NCBI GenBank assembly: GCA_016124805.1
Contig: WGND01000001.1
Span: 372,001-436,000 of the forward strand
Length of the DNA: 64,000 nucleotides
Reading direction: 5' to 3'
Origin: Hyphomicrobiales bacterium
GTDB lineage: Bacteria; Pseudomonadota; Alphaproteobacteria; Parvibaculales; Parvibaculaceae
Below the pieces are notes generated by a model. It worked only from the letters and a program-made list of their open reading frames with translations, did not search any database and was not told the origin of the DNA. The number at the start of each line of letters is the position of its first letter. The first letter of the stretch is position 1. This document shows, one piece after another, positions 62,530 through 64,000 of this stretch. Made by a program: the position numbers and the translations under genes.

Positions 62530-62576
62530 TTTGTGATTGAAATATGGCGCAGGCGGGCCGATATTCAAGTAGTATT

Positions 62577-62593
62577 TACCGAACCGTTCAGTA
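62577..62593. promoter_or_regulatory. Second TetR operator candidate at the tetR start
   Basis: The 17-base element TACCGAACCGTTCAGTA is palindromic except for one base pair. It shares ACCGAAC with the site at 62511-62529. It lies 11 bases before the tetR start, suiting autorepression. Confidence 0.6.
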
Positions 62594-62604
62594 TGATAGG
62601 GATT

Positions 62605-63240
62605 ATGGAACAGACATTGGATCGGGACGTCGAGGACACCCAATCTTCGCAGAAGCGCCGTCAGATTCTGGATGGCGCCAGCCGCGTTTTCATGGAATCC
62701 GGCTATGAGGGGGCGAGCATGTCGCTCATTGCCCGGGAAGCTGGCGTCTCCAAGGGCACGCTTTATGTCTATTTTCCCGGCAAGGAAGAGCTCTTTTCTG
62801 CCGTCGTGAGCGATGCCTGCCAGCAATCGGCGGGCCCGGCCTTTGACAATCTCGACCGCGAACCGGATCTCTTCAAGGCCATGTCTCTGGCCGGGCGCGG
62901 CTTTCTCACCTTCCTGCTGCGCCCGCAGACACAGGCAATTTATCGCGTTGTGATTGCGGAGTCGGAAAAATTCCCCGAACTCGGACGGCGCTTCTATGCC
63001 TCCGGCCCGCAGGTCAATCTTGAGCGCGTGGCGGGTTTCCTGCGCAGGAAAATCGCGTCAGGGGAACTGACGATTGAAGACCCGGACCTTGCTGCCATGC
63101 AGTTCATGGAACTCTGCAAATCAGGCGTGATGCAGCAACGCCAGATGCGGGTGATTGACGGGGCCAGCCCGGCGCGCATCGAACATGTGGTCGATAGCGC
63201 GGTCAGGCTGTTTCTGCGCGGTTATCGCGGCGCCCCGTGA
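62605..63240 (+). CDS. TetR family regulator of the EmrAB-type pump
   Basis: The 211-residue protein has a TetR helix-turn-helix (KRRQILDGASRVFMESG, SMSLIAREAGVSKGTLYVYF) and the TetR_C_14-like domain with FLRRKIASGEL and DPDLAAMQFMELCK. ATG 62605 with AGGG upstream was chosen; ATG 62593 is an alternative with four more residues. It diverges from the emrA-like gene, with two palindromes between, and converges with a P450 gene 18 bases away. Confidence 0.88.
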   Translation: MEQTLDRDVEDTQSSQKRRQILDGASRVFMESGYEGASMSLIAREAGVSKGTLYVYFPGKEELFSAVVSDACQQSAGPAFDNLDREPDLFKAMSLAGRGFLTFLLRPQTQAIYRVVIAESEKFPELGRRFYASGPQVNLERVAGFLRRKIASGELTIEDPDLAAMQFMELCKSGVMQQRQMRVIDGASPARIEHVVDSAVRLFLRGYRGAP

Positions 63241-63258
63241 TAACTGGCCTGCGTTTCT

Positions 63259-64000
63259 TCAGCCTGCCATCTTGTAACGGATGGGCAGGCGCTTGAGACC
63301 GCTTACGAAATTGGCCTGTGTGAAGGCAGGCGTTCCGTCCAGCTCAAAATGTTCAATGCGGGAAAGCAGTTCCTTGTAGAGCGTGCGGATTTCCATTTTC
63401 GCCAGATGTTGCCCGAGGCAGAGATGCGGGCCATAGCCGAAAGCAAGGTGCTTGTTGGGCTTGCGTTCGATGTCGAAGGTCTCCGGCTTGTCGAAGGCAT
63501 CTTCGTCCCGATTGGCAGACCAGTAGCACATGAGCAGATTGTCACCCGCCTTGATCTGCTGACCGTTGAGCATGTAGTCGCTCTTGGCGGTGCGGAAGAA
63601 ATTCTTCACAGGCGTTGACCAGCGGATCATCTCATCGACAGCACCCGGCAGCAGATCGGGATTGGCCCTGAGCTTGGCCATCTGGTCGGGATTTTCCATC
63701 AGGGCCAGCAACCCACCCGAGGTGGTGGAGCTTGTCGTGTCATGCCCGGCAGTTGCCACGATGATATAGTAGGAGATGGCTTCCAGGTGACCCAGCGGTT
63801 TGCCGTCGATGGTGGCATTGGCGATCACCGTCGCGACATCGTCGCGCGGATTTTTGCGCCGGTCTTCCACCATGGCGCTGAAATAGTTGAAGAAGTCTTC
63901 GACTGTCTTGCTGGTTTCATCGGCCGAATGTTCCTCGCGCTTCAGCTCCGGATCGGTGGCGCCGAAAAGTTCCTGCGTCAGTTTCAGCATGAAGGCTTCG
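63259..64000 (-). CDS. Cytochrome P450 (N-terminus beyond the window)
   Basis: The 247 residues visible are the C-terminal part of a soluble bacterial P450. The I-helix oxygen-binding motif is TAGHDTTSS, the K-helix ExxR is EMIR, and the haem loop is FGYGPHLCLGQH with the thiolate Cys. It resembles CYP108/CYP125/CYP142-type enzymes acting on terpenes or sterol side chains, but the substrate cannot be fixed. The reading frame stays open to the right edge, so the start is missing. No ferredoxin gene is seen in this window. Confidence 0.93.
   Translation of the reverse strand, partial: EAFMLKLTQELFGATDPELKREEHSADETSKTVEDFFNYFSAMVEDRRKNPRDDVATVIANATIDGKPLGHLEAISYYIIVATAGHDTTSSTTSGGLLALMENPDQMAKLRANPDLLPGAVDEMIRWSTPVKNFFRTAKSDYMLNGQQIKAGDNLLMCYWSANRDEDAFDKPETFDIERKPNKHLAFGYGPHLCLGQHLAKMEIRTLYKELLSRIEHFELDGTPAFTQANFVSGLKRLPIRYKMAG

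Noticed and set aside
61333-63240. 635-codon open frame covering the emrA-like gene antisense and the tetR gene
   Set aside because: Only the last 211 codons encode a recognisable protein (TetR); the rest is the antisense of the adaptor gene and crosses the operator region.

Overview
The window looks like a chromosomal segment of a GC-rich Alphaproteobacterium, probably in or near Hyphomicrobiales/Parvibaculales. This is inferred from gene content and order: atpDC followed by rppH, a DUF610 deacetylase-like gene, ctpA and an envC-like gene, then rlmH-rsfS-nadD-proA-proB-obgE-rpmA-rplU; a bacterial phosphatidylcholine synthase; and a complete fixNOQP-fixGHIS (cco) set. I saw no insertion sequence, prophage or CRISPR array.

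Layout. 1-16753 is core housekeeping: the F1 ATP synthase end (atpD, atpC), a ferritin-like diiron protein, and a long minus-strand series running from pcs, rplU-rpmA and a GNAT gene through obgE, proB, proA, nadD, rsfS, rlmH and a gpmI-like gene to envC-like, ctpA, DUF610 and rppH. A tRNA-Ser(CGA) at 16926 marks the change to accessory content. An AT-rich islet with an exported HExxH protein follows it, then a radical SAM protein, a PAS protein, small membrane and lipoprotein genes, a fatty acid desaturase, a dihaem cytochrome c, a LysR regulator and an amidohydrolase.

24990-42700 is rich in acyl-CoA and lipid metabolism: two crotonases, an acyl-CoA dehydrogenase, a flavin monooxygenase-like protein and an MDR reductase (the last four-gene run is tightly spaced), an MsbA-like ABC exporter, a sterol-desaturase-family hydroxylase, an acetyl-CoA hydrolase/transferase, a sulfatase with its own formylglycine-generating enzyme, a BigR-like repressor, a flavoprotein, UPF0178 and exported MsrA and MsrB. 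43675-51687 holds the cbb3 oxidase and its assembly genes as one minus-strand series. 52269-63240 carries three export systems: a stand-alone RND/MMPL exporter, an RND pump with adaptor and TetR, and an EmrAB-type pump with TetR. A cytochrome P450 is cut by the right edge.

The most unusual observation is the gpmI-like gene at 7633-9225. It is full length and at the expected locus, but six of the seven metal/catalytic ligand positions of phosphoglycerate mutase are replaced, so it reads as a conserved pseudoenzyme. It sits beside two other genes (envC-like, DUF610) whose active-site residues are also missing. Other points of interest are a possible slippage-dependent signal peptide next to the tRNA, a membrane-anchored sulfatase/FGE pair, non-AUG start candidates, several palindromic operators, and many convergent gene pairs whose stop codons touch or overlap.
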